DNA of 64,000 nt from contig NZ_JBGYBX010000056.1 in NCBI RefSeq assembly GCF_041817755.1, forward strand, positions 1-64,000, given 5' to 3'. Below the pieces are notes generated by a model, which saw only the letters and a program-made list of their open reading frames with translations, searched no databases and was not told the origin of the DNA. Origin of the DNA: Glaesserella sp041817755 (GTDB taxonomy: Bacteria; Pseudomonadota; Gammaproteobacteria; Enterobacterales; Pasteurellaceae). Made by a program: the position numbers and the translations under genes. Positions 34,963 through 43,631 of this stretch are shown here, in pieces; positions within the stretch are counted from its first letter, which is position 1; the number at the start of each line of letters is the position of its first letter.

Positions 34963-36147
34963 TCATACCCCAATTGCCTGAGCGATTAACATTTTTTTTA
35001 CGAAATTATTTTGATTTGTCACGCTTAAACCGACGCCACGTACTAGTTTCTTCAGTGGGTGATCACCGGAAAAAAGCTGCTTCAGCCCTTCCATGGCGGT
35101 CAAAATTTTCACCGCTTCAACTTTACGGACTCGTTCGAATTGGCGTAAATGGCGGTAATGCCCGATATCGAGGCCTGAAGCCAAGTTACGTTTAAGCTCT
35201 TCCGCTAACGTAAATGCATCGGCAAAACCTAAATTAACACCCAGGCCGGCCAGCGGGTGAATCGTATGTGCCGCATCGCCGATTAACGCAATACGATCTT
35301 GCACAAAATTACGCGCATAACGGGCTACAAGCGGGTAGATCGCACGAGAACTTTGCAATTCACACAACCCAAGTCGGTTGTCGAAAGCGATAGTTAATTG
35401 CCAATTGAAGGTTTCGGCATCACAATCAAGCAACTTTTCGGCTTTTTCAGGCGGTAATGACCATACGATAGAACAATGCTGTTCATCATGAAGCGGCAGA
35501 AACGCCAATATGCTGTCAGGGGCAAAAATCTGGCGCGCCGTTTTAACGTGTGGTTCCGCCGTTTTGACATTACAAACCAACGCCGTATGTTGGTAATCAC
35601 GGCTAATTAACGGAATGTGCGTTTGACGTCTCACCCAAGAATTCGCGCCGTCTGCGCCGACAACCAATCGGGTTGAAAGCATTTCGCCGTTTTCCAATGT
35701 TAAAAAGGCTCCATTATCGCTGATGCCTAATGTTTTCGGTGAACTTAAAATGATCTCAACATTGTTTTGTCGACTGATTTTTTCCCACAGTGCCGCTTGA
35801 ATTTGTTCGTTTTCCACGATGAAACCCAGATGTGACAAACCAAGCTGCTTAATCGTTGAGTCATTGTTGTCAAAATGAATGTTGGCAAAACTGTCTTTTT
35901 CCCACACATACATTTGATCATAAGGCGAAAGACGCTCACTCGGGATGGCTTGCCAAGCGCCGATTCGGGTCAATAGATTTTGGCTGGTGAAGTTAATGGC
36001 GCTGACACGATTGGAAAGACGGTCGGGGTCAATTTGTGGAGACGATTTTTCAATGAGTTTTATCCGACAATCGCTTTCTGCAAGTAATCCTGCCAACGTC
36101 AATCCGACCATACCTCCGCCGATAATCACAATGTCTGCTGTTTTCAT
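34963..36147 (-). CDS. ubiI: FAD-dependent ubiquinone hydroxylase (UbiI/VisC-like)
   Basis: A 394-aa flavin monooxygenase of the UbiH/UbiI/UbiF family, which hydroxylates the ring during aerobic ubiquinone synthesis. GGGMVG at residues 10-15 binds FAD; the middle motif VGADGANSWVRR and the late RIALIGDAAHTIHPLAG complete the fold. Stretches such as GILAFLPL-type and SIVWSLPPEKAEKL are closest to E. coli UbiI (VisC, C5 hydroxylase), though UbiF-like activity cannot be excluded. It follows rapZ by 1 nt, so it belongs to the lpt-ptsN-rapZ run here. Confidence 0.85.
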   Translation of the reverse strand: MKTADIVIIGGGMVGLTLAGLLAESDCRIKLIEKSSPQIDPDRLSNRVSAINFTSQNLLTRIGAWQAIPSERLSPYDQMYVWEKDSFANIHFDNNDSTIKQLGLSHLGFIVENEQIQAALWEKISRQNNVEIILSSPKTLGISDNGAFLTLENGEMLSTRLVVGADGANSWVRRQTHIPLISRDYQHTALVCNVKTAEPHVKTARQIFAPDSILAFLPLHDEQHCSIVWSLPPEKAEKLLDCDAETFNWQLTIAFDNRLGLCELQSSRAIYPLVARYARNFVQDRIALIGDAAHTIHPLAGLGVNLGFADAFTLAEELKRNLASGLDIGHYRHLRQFERVRKVEAVKILTAMEGLKQLFSGDHPLKKLVRGVGLSVTNQNNFVKKMLIAQAIGV

Positions 36148-36148
36148 A

Positions 36149-37009
36149 TTAAATACTTCTATGATGATATTCTAAGCTACGATGTCTGATCTGAACATCT
36201 TTTCCTCGGCTGGCGAAATACTGCCCTAACTGTTCGGCAATAAAGACAGAGCGGTGCTTCCCTCCGGTGCATCCGATAGCAATGGTCAAATAGCTTCGAT
36301 TGTTTTTTTCTAACGCCGGTAACCACATTTCCAAATAATTACGGGTATGGTAAATAAAATTATGTACTTCGGTTTGACGCTCTAAAAACTCAATCACCGG
36401 TTGTTCCAACCCTGTCATTGGTCGAAGTTCAGGATTCCAATGCGGATTCGGCAAGAATCGTACGTCAAAGACATAATCGGCATCCGCCGGTACACCGTAT
36501 TTAAAACCGAAGGATTCCACAATAATTTTTAGTGCCTTATCCGATGAACCGTGCAATAACCCCCGTAAACTTTCGGCTAATTCATGGGAAGAAATATGCG
36601 TCGTATCAATGATATAGTTGGCTTGTTGGATCAGCGGTTCAAGTAAGCTGCTTTCGTGATCAATCGCACTCTCTAACGATAAATTCAGATTTGATAACGG
36701 ATGTAAACGACGGGAATCGCTATAGCGACGAATTAAGGCGTTACGTTCACAATCCAAGAAAATCAATTTGGTAGTAATGTCTTTCGGTAACTGGGCTAAG
36801 ATAGTTTCCAATGCGTTCGGATCATCCGGCAAATTGCGGATATCCAAGCTGACCACGGCTGAGCGATCGGAAGTCGCCAAAAACTCGGCAAGTTGGGGAA
36901 TCAGGGGTAACGGAATATTGTCCACACAATAATACCCGACATCTTCTAAAGCACGTAAGGCAACCGATTTACCTGAGCCTGATCGCCCACTGATAATAAT
37001 TAACTCCAT
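36149..37009 (-). CDS. rapZ: RNase adapter protein RapZ
   Basis: RapZ (YhbJ), 286 aa, guides RNase E to the small RNA GlmZ in E. coli and so controls amino-sugar synthesis. It has an N-terminal Walker A motif GRSGSGKS at residues 8-15, a Walker B-like strand and the C-terminal RNA-binding half with IAIGCTGGKHRSVFIAEQL. It starts 2 nt after ptsN, a pairing conserved in gammaproteobacteria. No npr gene follows; ubiI takes that place. Confidence 0.93.
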   Translation of the reverse strand: MELIIISGRSGSGKSVALRALEDVGYYCVDNIPLPLIPQLAEFLATSDRSAVVSLDIRNLPDDPNALETILAQLPKDITTKLIFLDCERNALIRRYSDSRRLHPLSNLNLSLESAIDHESSLLEPLIQQANYIIDTTHISSHELAESLRGLLHGSSDKALKIIVESFGFKYGVPADADYVFDVRFLPNPHWNPELRPMTGLEQPVIEFLERQTEVHNFIYHTRNYLEMWLPALEKNNRSYLTIAIGCTGGKHRSVFIAEQLGQYFASRGKDVQIRHRSLEYHHRSI

Positions 37010-37011
37010 AC

Positions 37012-37548
37012 CTATTCCTCCTTAGTAGATTTCGCTTCCTCAATAAGTTGTTGGTGCTCCGCATACTCCAACACCTGCCATATTTCTGCTGAAGACTTGG
37101 CGGCACGAAGATGCTTTAACACATTTTTATCGCTTAATTGTTGTGCAATTGACGGTAAACAATCCTTATAACGTTCACAACTATTTTCCGGAAATAATAC
37201 GGCATAAATAAGATCCACGTCTTTGTTGTCGTTTGCGTCAAAATCAATCGGAGTTTCCAATTGCAAAAAGACGGCTATCGGCTCGTCCAATGCCACCCCG
37301 AGCGTTATAGGTAGCTTCGTATGAGGTAATGCTACACCGTTGTTGATTGCCGTCGTTCCTAATTTTTCCCGTTTGAACAGCTCTGAAAAACATTCTATCG
37401 GACACACTTGGTTACTTTTATCCTGTGGAAAATGTTGATTGATATAGTCCGCGACTACTTTGCCAATCAATTCCAGCGCACGTTTTTTACTGGACAGTAA
37501 AACACCCTGATAGACATTTTCGGGAGATAAAAATGCTGTAAGTTTCAT
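37012..37548 (-). CDS. ptsN: Nitrogen-regulatory PTS enzyme IIA
   Basis: PtsN (EIIA-Ntr) is a phosphocarrier of the nitrogen PTS branch that regulates potassium transport and other systems in its unphosphorylated state. The 178-aa protein has the phosphorylation site His76 in NNGVALPHTKLP. Start ATG at 37548 is chosen over the ATG at 37551 and the longer frame from ribosome-site spacing (AGAAGAATG). Most gammaproteobacteria have rpoN and hpf between lptB and ptsN; both are absent here. Confidence 0.88.
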   Translation of the reverse strand: MKLTAFLSPENVYQGVLLSSKKRALELIGKVVADYINQHFPQDKSNQVCPIECFSELFKREKLGTTAINNGVALPHTKLPITLGVALDEPIAVFLQLETPIDFDANDNKDVDLIYAVLFPENSCERYKDCLPSIAQQLSDKNVLKHLRAAKSSAEIWQVLEYAEHQQLIEEAKSTKEE

Positions 37549-37561
37549 CATTCTTCTGTCT

Positions 37562-37607
37562 ACAAGCGGTCTGTTTTGCAAAAAATGTTGCAAATCGCAC
37601 CGCTTGT
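37562..37607. repeat. Inverted uptake-signal pair between lptB and ptsN
   Basis: ACAAGCGGT at 37562-37570 faces ACCGCTTGT at 37599-37607, with TTTTGCAAA-like stretches between them. It may form a hairpin within the leader of lptB or act as a weak terminator after ptsN read-through from upstream. Both arms are DNA-uptake signal cores. Confidence 0.55.
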
Positions 37608-37613
37608 TAAAAG

Positions 37614-38339
37614 TTAAAGTTTAAATTGATCACCTAAGTAAACGCGTTTAACGTCCGGATTATTTAACACCTCTTCCGGCGTTCCGCTGGCGATCATTTG
37701 CCCGCTACCGACGATGTAAGCCCGTTCGCAGACATCTAATGTTTCGCGAACGTTATGATCGGTAATTAACACCCCTAATCCCCTTTCTTTCAGATTTACG
37801 ATAATTTTTTTGATATCGATAACCGAAATGGGATCAACCCCGGCAAAGGGTTCGTCAAGTAAAATAAACTGCGGATTGGCAGCCAATGCTCGGGCAATTT
37901 CCACCCGACGACGCTCACCGCCCGACAGAGATTGTCCAAGACTATGGCGAATATGTTCAATATGGAATTCTTCAATCAATTCATCGGCTCGCGCTTTACG
38001 TTGTAAGTCGTCCAAATCTTTTCGGATCTGCAACACCGCCATCAAATTATCGTAAACGCTTAATCGGCGGAAAATGGATGCTTCCTGTGGTAAATAACCG
38101 ATACCTTGTTTTGCCCGATCATGCATAGGCAACACACTGATATCCGAATCATCAATACGAATTTTACCTTGATCATGACGAACCAACCCGACAACCATGT
38201 AAAACGTCGTGGTTTTACCCGCGCCGTTCGGTCCGAGCAAGCCGACAATTTCGCCCGCCTTCACATTCAAACTGACATCTTTAACGACTTGGCGGTTTTT
38301 ATAACTTTTCGCTAAGTGTTCTGCATAAAGCGTTGGCAT
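37614..38339 (-). CDS. lptB: LPS export ABC transporter ATPase LptB
   Basis: LptB is the ATPase that powers LptFG in extracting lipopolysaccharide from the inner membrane. The 241-aa protein has Walker A GPNGAGKTT near residue 36, the signature LSGGERRRVEIARAL and Walker B FILLDEPFAG, and ends in a C-terminal tail typical of LptB. The start at 38339 (MPTLYAEHLAKSY) follows family alignment. It lies 7 nt after lptA. Confidence 0.95.
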   Translation of the reverse strand: MPTLYAEHLAKSYKNRQVVKDVSLNVKAGEIVGLLGPNGAGKTTTFYMVVGLVRHDQGKIRIDDSDISVLPMHDRAKQGIGYLPQEASIFRRLSVYDNLMAVLQIRKDLDDLQRKARADELIEEFHIEHIRHSLGQSLSGGERRRVEIARALAANPQFILLDEPFAGVDPISVIDIKKIIVNLKERGLGVLITDHNVRETLDVCERAYIVGSGQMIASGTPEEVLNNPDVKRVYLGDQFKL

Positions 38340-38346
38340 TTTCGAC

Positions 38347-38847
38347 CTACTTTTTATTCTGTAATTGAGTTGGAATGAGAACGGTATTGACACGCGCTTT
38401 GCCGCCACCGGACGCTTTTAATTGTTGCTTTTTAACATCGTAAGTGATTTTTTCAGCTTTAATCGCACTATCCATCTGCTTCAGTTCCGCATTACCGATA
38501 AGTGTTAAAAATTCGGTTCCTAAATCATAATGGACACTGTTTGCTTTTCCGTTGACCGGCTTGCCGTCATCTAACGTTTGTTGGAACGTTACCGGAGCAC
38601 CTGACGCATCGATCGTTTCTTTTTTGCCCTCTCGGCGTGTGATAGTCACTTTGGATGCATGGACTTTGATTGAGCCTTGCGTAATCACGACATTATCACT
38701 GAATGTAACAATGTTATTCTCCATATCGAGGGACTGGCTGCCGGAATCAATATTAATCGGCTGATCCGTATCACCTTTTAAAGCATGCGCAGAAAAACTG
38801 ACACTGAACAATGTCGTGAGAAAAATTGATTTCATTATAAATTTCAT
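38347..38847 (-). CDS. lptA: LPS periplasmic bridge protein LptA
   Basis: LptA is the periplasmic beta-jellyroll protein that links LptC at the inner membrane to LptD at the outer. The 166-aa protein has a signal peptide ending SAHA-L and the OstA-like core (DSGSQSLDMENNIVTFSDNV, VTITRREGKKE). GGATAGAGA precedes ATG 38847; a second ATG at 38835 is possible. It lies 9 nt downstream of lptC and 7 nt upstream of lptB. Confidence 0.93.
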   Translation of the reverse strand: MKFIMKSIFLTTLFSVSFSAHALKGDTDQPINIDSGSQSLDMENNIVTFSDNVVITQGSIKVHASKVTITRREGKKETIDASGAPVTFQQTLDDGKPVNGKANSVHYDLGTEFLTLIGNAELKQMDSAIKAEKITYDVKKQQLKASGGGKARVNTVLIPTQLQNKK

Positions 38848-38856
38848 TCTCTATCC

Positions 38857-39459
38857 TTACTCGGTTGAATCACTGACTTTTTTATCAGCCGGTCTAATTA
38901 CTGTAGGTTCAATATATGTTTTGACATCTTTCGTCAGGGTGGCGACTTGTTTTTTTAAGTTTCCCGTTAATCCGGTACCGGTAGTCGTAAATCCCATACC
39001 GTTAGATTTGACGATACTTTGGGAGAATATATCCTGCGTATTTAAATCGACGGACAGTGAATCGGTTTCGATTTTTTGCAAACGGGAAGTCGGATCCAAA
39101 CTTTCAATCTTCACGTGCCCTTTTAAATTAAGCATTTTATCCTTGGTGACTTCCGCATAATCCGCCGTGACTTTCCATTGTTTAAATGCCGTCTCTTTAT
39201 CAAACAAATTCAGTAACGGTTTAAAAAATTCCGTACGCTCCGTCTCTTCGTAACGTTTAATCTCTTTCGCTTCGGCAAAATATTGCGGTTTTCCGGTAAG
39301 ATCATAGACCGTGGTAGTCATCTGTTGACCAACATATTCGGGTTCACCTTCTTTTTTAATAAGGGACAATCCGATAGTATCCGATGTTTGTTGACTGTAA
39401 TACCAGCCCCCCAACACTGCAACGATCAAGATTAAAATAATATTTAAACGTATGTTCAT
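38857..39459 (-). CDS. lptC: LPS export protein LptC
   Basis: LptC, 200 aa, is a bitopic inner-membrane protein whose periplasmic jellyroll receives LPS from LptFG and hands it to LptA. One N-terminal membrane helix (LNIILILIVAVLGGWYYS) is followed by the LptC fold (GLSLIKKEGEPEYVGQQMTT, VTADYAEVTKDKMLNLKGHV). In E. coli kdsD and kdsC precede it; neither is present here, so this gene starts the run. Confidence 0.93.
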   Translation of the reverse strand: MNIRLNIILILIVAVLGGWYYSQQTSDTIGLSLIKKEGEPEYVGQQMTTTVYDLTGKPQYFAEAKEIKRYEETERTEFFKPLLNLFDKETAFKQWKVTADYAEVTKDKMLNLKGHVKIESLDPTSRLQKIETDSLSVDLNTQDIFSQSIVKSNGMGFTTTGTGLTGNLKKQVATLTKDVKTYIEPTVIRPADKKVSDSTE

Positions 39460-39553
39460 AGCGTCTCTTATACACAGATATAGTGTTGAATCATATCATA
39501 AATTTCAATGGCAATATAGAACGAAAATTCTCGGAAAAGTTTTACCGCAACAT

Positions 39554-39583
39554 AAAAAAAGCCCCGATGATTCGAGGCTTTTT
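39554..39583 (-). terminator. Intrinsic terminator after the downstream potD
   Basis: The stem AAAAGCC/GGCTTTT with additional pairing inside (39557-39562 with 39576-39581) lies between the potD stop and lptC; on the minus strand it is followed by a run of T. Confidence 0.65.
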
Positions 39584-39587
39584 AACA

Positions 39588-40628
39588 TTATTTTGCGGCT
39601 TTTAACTCTTGATAATATTTTTCATAAAGCTCTATCGCATCACCGACATCGACTTGCCAATCGCTTCTCTCAATCACATCTTGTCGAATAAAGACTGCAG
39701 GATCGTCAACCAATTCTTTCGGAAGCAATTTTAATGCATTTATATTAGAAGTCGGATAACCGATGGCTTCCGTCAATTTTACGGCAACAGGAGCTGACAA
39801 CATATAATTAATCAGTTTATATGCGCCTTCGGGATTCTTTGCCGTGACCGGAATGGCTAAGTTATCAATCCAAAGCGGTGTACCTTCTTTCGGATATACC
39901 ATGTTAATCTTTGCCCCTTCATTTTTCGCAATACGCACCGAGCCGTTCCATAACATGCCGATATCCACTTCTCCCGAAATAAACGAACTCGCCGGATTAT
40001 CCGAAGTAAATGCCAAGACATTCGGACGCAATTTTAGTAATTCTTCGTAAGCTGCTCTAATGATTTTCGGATCTTGCGTATTCGGATCTTGTCCCATTTT
40101 CAATAAAGCAATATTAAACGTTTCACGCGGATCATCCAATAACTGCAATTTATTTTTAAATTCCGGCTTCCACAAATCGCCCCAAGATTGGAACTTCGCC
40201 GGGTCTTGTGTTTCGGTGTTGTAGGCGATTCCCGTTGCGCCGAATAACTGCGGGATAGAGTATTTATTCCCTTTATCAAACGGACGATCCAACATTTTCG
40301 GATCCAATTCACTCAATACCGGTAACTTACTGTGATCCAACTCCATCAACATCCCTTCTCGCGCCATTTTAGAGACAAAATAGCTTGTTGGAGCAATCAC
40401 ATCGTAGCCGCCGTTTTTGCCCATCGTTTTCAGTTTGGCATACATGGTTTCATTGGATTCAAGGCTCGATACAATCACCTTAATACCGGTTTGTTTTGTA
40501 AAATCATCCAATAATCCTTCCGGCACATATTCAGACCAGGTATACAGATAAACCGTATTGTTGTCTGCCATAGCGACATGAGAGGAAAACATCATCATTC
40601 CGGATAAAACGACAGCCCATTTTTTCAT
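39588..40628 (-). CDS. potD: Spermidine/putrescine-binding protein PotD, copy 2
   Basis: A 346-aa periplasmic polyamine-binding protein, the receptor of the PotABCD importer. The signal peptide runs to about VAMADN. Ligand-box features TWSEYVPEGLLDDF and the aromatic and acidic residues around NGSVRIAKNEGAKI are kept, and the C-terminus is ELYEKYYQELKAAK. GGAGACTCGAAAATG provides the ribosome site. It is very similar to the copy at 40806-41846, with which it lies in tandem. No potA, potB or potC gene is in the window, so it must use a transporter encoded elsewhere. Confidence 0.93.
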   Translation of the reverse strand: MKKWAVVLSGMMMFSSHVAMADNNTVYLYTWSEYVPEGLLDDFTKQTGIKVIVSSLESNETMYAKLKTMGKNGGYDVIAPTSYFVSKMAREGMLMELDHSKLPVLSELDPKMLDRPFDKGNKYSIPQLFGATGIAYNTETQDPAKFQSWGDLWKPEFKNKLQLLDDPRETFNIALLKMGQDPNTQDPKIIRAAYEELLKLRPNVLAFTSDNPASSFISGEVDIGMLWNGSVRIAKNEGAKINMVYPKEGTPLWIDNLAIPVTAKNPEGAYKLINYMLSAPVAVKLTEAIGYPTSNINALKLLPKELVDDPAVFIRQDVIERSDWQVDVGDAIELYEKYYQELKAAK

Positions 40629-40760
40629 TTTCGAGTCTCCAAATAAGGGAGTTGGCGCATTGGTTATACACTTTTGTTATAACCACTTACCACATTGTGG
40701 CGTTTCGGATTCTAGGTTAATTAAAGGGAAATGCAAGAAAATTTACTGTGAGCTCACAAT

Positions 40761-40791
40761 AAAAAAACCCTAAGAACGCGCTTAGGGTTTT
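40761..40791 (-). terminator. Intrinsic terminator between the tandem potD genes
   Basis: The perfect 11-bp stem AAAACCCTAAG/CTTAGGGTTTT (40764-40774 with 40781-40791) follows the stop of the upstream copy; on the minus strand it is followed by seven T. The two copies are therefore probably separate transcripts. Confidence 0.85.
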
Positions 40792-40805
40792 CAATCAATA
40801 AAAAA

Positions 40806-41846
40806 TTATTTTGCCGCTTTTAACTCTTGATAATATTTTTCATAGAGTTCGATTGCATCACCGACATCATCCTGCCAATGGCTTTTTTGCAACACTTCGG
40901 ACGTAGGGTAAATTGCCGGATCTTCGGTAATTTCTTTTGGTAATTTTTCCAACGCTTTGACGTTTGATGTCGGATAACCGATTTCTAACGTTAATTTTTC
41001 AGCTACCGGTGCACTTAATAAGTAGTTGATTAACTTGTGAGCACCATCCGGGTTTTTCGCATTAGACGGAATCGCTAAGTTATCCACCCACAGCACAGGC
41101 CCCTCTTTCGGGAATACCATATCAACCGGTGCTTGTTCTTTTTTCGCAATACGAATCGAACCGTTCCATAATTGACCCAATTCAACTTCACCTGCAATAA
41201 ATGAGTTAGCCGGGTTGTCTGAACTAAATGCCAACACGTTCGGGCGTAACTTTAATAGCTCTTCATAAGCCGCTTTGATGACAGCCGGATCTTTGGTATT
41301 CGGATCTTGACCTAATTTTAATAATGCAATGTTAAACACTTCACGCGCATCGTCTAATAATTGAACTTTACCTTTGTACTCCGGCTTCCATAAATCACCC
41401 CAAGAACTGAAATCGCTACCTTGGAATGAACCGGTATTATAAGCAATACCCGGAGCGCCTAATAATTGCGGTAAAGAGTATTTATTACCTTTATCGTAAG
41501 GCTTGTCTAACCAATCTTTGTTAAGATCCGCAATGACAGGTAATTTACTGTGATCAAGCTCCATTAACATACCTTCACGCGCCATTTTTGACACGAAATA
41601 GTTTGTCGGGGCAATAACATCATAACCACCGTCTTTACCCTGAATTTTTAATTTTGCATACATGGTTTCATTTGATTCAAGGGTTGAAACGACGACTTTA
41701 ATACCGGTTTCTTTCGTAAACTCTTCTAATAAACCTTCTGGCACATACTCCGTCCAAGTGTAAAGGTGTACGGTTTCATTTGCCAACGCACTGTTTGCAC
41801 TTAACATCACCATACCAGAAGTGAATGCGACAGCCCATTTTTTCAT
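40806..41846 (-). CDS. potD: Spermidine/putrescine-binding protein PotD, copy 1
   Basis: A second 346-aa PotD, with signal peptide ending near ALANE. It aligns without gaps to copy 2 over almost its whole length, with identical segments such as DVIAPTNYFVSKMAREGMLM-like and AYEELLKLRPNVLAFSSDNPA. Codon use is a little more biased to frequent codons than in copy 2, suggesting higher expression. It has its own ribosome site (AGGAGAACAC) and terminator. The long upstream region (41847-42006) includes a C10 tract at 41938. Differences in binding preference between copies cannot be read from the sequence. Confidence 0.93.
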   Translation of the reverse strand: MKKWAVAFTSGMVMLSANSALANETVHLYTWTEYVPEGLLEEFTKETGIKVVVSTLESNETMYAKLKIQGKDGGYDVIAPTNYFVSKMAREGMLMELDHSKLPVIADLNKDWLDKPYDKGNKYSLPQLLGAPGIAYNTGSFQGSDFSSWGDLWKPEYKGKVQLLDDAREVFNIALLKLGQDPNTKDPAVIKAAYEELLKLRPNVLAFSSDNPANSFIAGEVELGQLWNGSIRIAKKEQAPVDMVFPKEGPVLWVDNLAIPSNAKNPDGAHKLINYLLSAPVAEKLTLEIGYPTSNVKALEKLPKEITEDPAIYPTSEVLQKSHWQDDVGDAIELYEKYYQELKAAK

Positions 41847-41922
41847 TAATGTGTTCTCCTAAATGAGTAAAAAAAGAAGATTTGGATCACTCCAACAAAT
41901 ACCTGCCTTTCGCATGAAAGAC

Positions 41923-41947
41923 GGGGGGCATTCTAAGCCCCCCCCCC
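41923..41947 (-). terminator. G6/C10 hairpin after rng with homopolymer tract
   Basis: GGGGGGC (41923-41929) pairs with GCCCCCC (41937-41943) across a 7-nt loop, past the rng stop. The C run continues to 41947, ten bases long. Read on the minus strand it ends in GTCTTTC, so it could end rng transcription. A tract of this length tends to vary in length on replication. Confidence 0.5.
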
Positions 41948-42006
41948 TACATTTTGCAACAAATTTATTGCAAATTCGTTCATTTTTTAAGCTGACAGCC
42001 TAAATT

Positions 42007-43482
42007 CTACATCACAACGACATCAAATTGATCTTGGTGATAGTAAGGTTCAATTTTGATTTCCACTTTCTTACCGATAAACACTTCCAATTCCGCTAAA
42101 AGCGCATGGGATTCTTCATGAATTAAATATTCCGCCACATTGCGGGATGCATACACCACATAACGTTCCGAACGATATAAATGATGAACTCGAACAACCT
42201 CACGCATAATCTCATAACAGACCGTTTCAACTGACTTGATCGTCCCCCTGCCTTTACAAGAGGCACAATCACAGCACAATACCCGCTCAAGGCTTTCACG
42301 GGTACGTTTACGGGTCATTTCAACCAAGCCCAATTGGGTAAAGCCGTTCACATTGGTTTTTACTCGATCGCCTTTTAATGCCAACTCTAAAGATTCCAAT
42401 ACACGTTCACGATGCTCTTCTTCCAACATATCAATAAAATCGATGATGATAATACCGCCGAGATTGCGTAATTGCAGCTGATGAGCAATCGCTTGCGTTG
42501 CCTCAATGTTGGTATTAAAAATCGTATGCGCCAGATTTCGATGACCGACAAACGCCCCCGTATTGATGTCAATGGTTGTCATCGCTTCCGTCTGCTCAAT
42601 AATCAAATAACCGCCCGATTTTAAATCCACCCGTTTATCCAACGCTTTTTGGATACCGTCTTCCACCCGATACACGTCAAACAGTGGCTGAGAACCGCTA
42701 TATAAACTGACACTCTCCGCCAATTCGGGCATAAATTCACTCAAAAACTCCTTCACCTGCTCGTAAGTCATTTTCGAATCAATCTGAATGGACTTAATGT
42801 GAGTACCGACGAAATCACGCAACACGCGTTGCGCTAACGCCAACTCACCGTACAACATAGATTTTGCGGGATATTTTCCTTTACGTTCTAACACTTTCCG
42901 CCATAAACGTTTTAAAAACATCGCATCTTGTTCAAGGCTTTCTTCACTGACCTCTTCCGCCGCTGTCCGAACGATAAAGCCGCCAAGCTCGTCACAGTAA
43001 GGTTCCACCAACGCTTTCAGGCGGTTACGTTCTTCCTCACTTTCAATCCGTTGAGACACGCCGACATGGCTGTTTTCCGGCATAAAGACCAAATAACGTG
43101 AAGGCAGCGTGATATCTGTCGTTAAACGCGCTCCTTTGGTACCCAGAGGATCTTTCACAACCTGCACAACAATATCCTGCCCTTCGCGTACCAACTCACT
43201 GATATTTTTTACCACGAATTGTTTTTTCTCGTTCTCATCGACACATTCGGTGTGAGACACAATATCGGATGCATGTAAAAACGCCGCTTTTTCCAACCCG
43301 ATATCCACAAAAGCCGATTGCATCCCCGGCAAGACACGGGTCACGCGTCCTTTATAAATATTGCCGACAATCCCACGTTTGGCCTCACGCTCAATGTGGA
43401 CTTCTTTTAAAATCCCGTTTTCGACTAACGCCACACGGGTTTCACTGGGTGTGACGTTGACTAATAATTCTGCACAATTCAT
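42007..43482 (-). CDS. rng: Ribonuclease G
   Basis: A 491-aa single-strand endoribonuclease that matures the 5' end of 16S rRNA and degrades some mRNAs. An S1 domain covers about residues 35-125 (GNIYKGRVTRVLPGMQSAFVDI), followed by the catalytic region with DINTGAF and IIDFIDML, the metal-binding aspartates, and the zinc-link cysteines CCDCASCKGRG. Length matches RNase G (489 aa in E. coli) rather than the much longer RNase E. Confidence 0.94.
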   Translation of the reverse strand: MNCAELLVNVTPSETRVALVENGILKEVHIEREAKRGIVGNIYKGRVTRVLPGMQSAFVDIGLEKAAFLHASDIVSHTECVDENEKKQFVVKNISELVREGQDIVVQVVKDPLGTKGARLTTDITLPSRYLVFMPENSHVGVSQRIESEEERNRLKALVEPYCDELGGFIVRTAAEEVSEESLEQDAMFLKRLWRKVLERKGKYPAKSMLYGELALAQRVLRDFVGTHIKSIQIDSKMTYEQVKEFLSEFMPELAESVSLYSGSQPLFDVYRVEDGIQKALDKRVDLKSGGYLIIEQTEAMTTIDINTGAFVGHRNLAHTIFNTNIEATQAIAHQLQLRNLGGIIIIDFIDMLEEEHRERVLESLELALKGDRVKTNVNGFTQLGLVEMTRKRTRESLERVLCCDCASCKGRGTIKSVETVCYEIMREVVRVHHLYRSERYVVYASRNVAEYLIHEESHALLAELEVFIGKKVEIKIEPYYHQDQFDVVVM

Positions 43483-43631
43483 TTGAATCTTTATATTTAA
43501 TTGAAAAATTGACGAATTTTACCTAAACAAGCGGTCAGTTTGTTAACTTTTTTTGCAAAAAGTGATCTCTCCTTTGATTTACGGCAAGAATTTGATAGTC
43601 TGCACGCCATTTTGTGCAAAGAGAAAAAACC

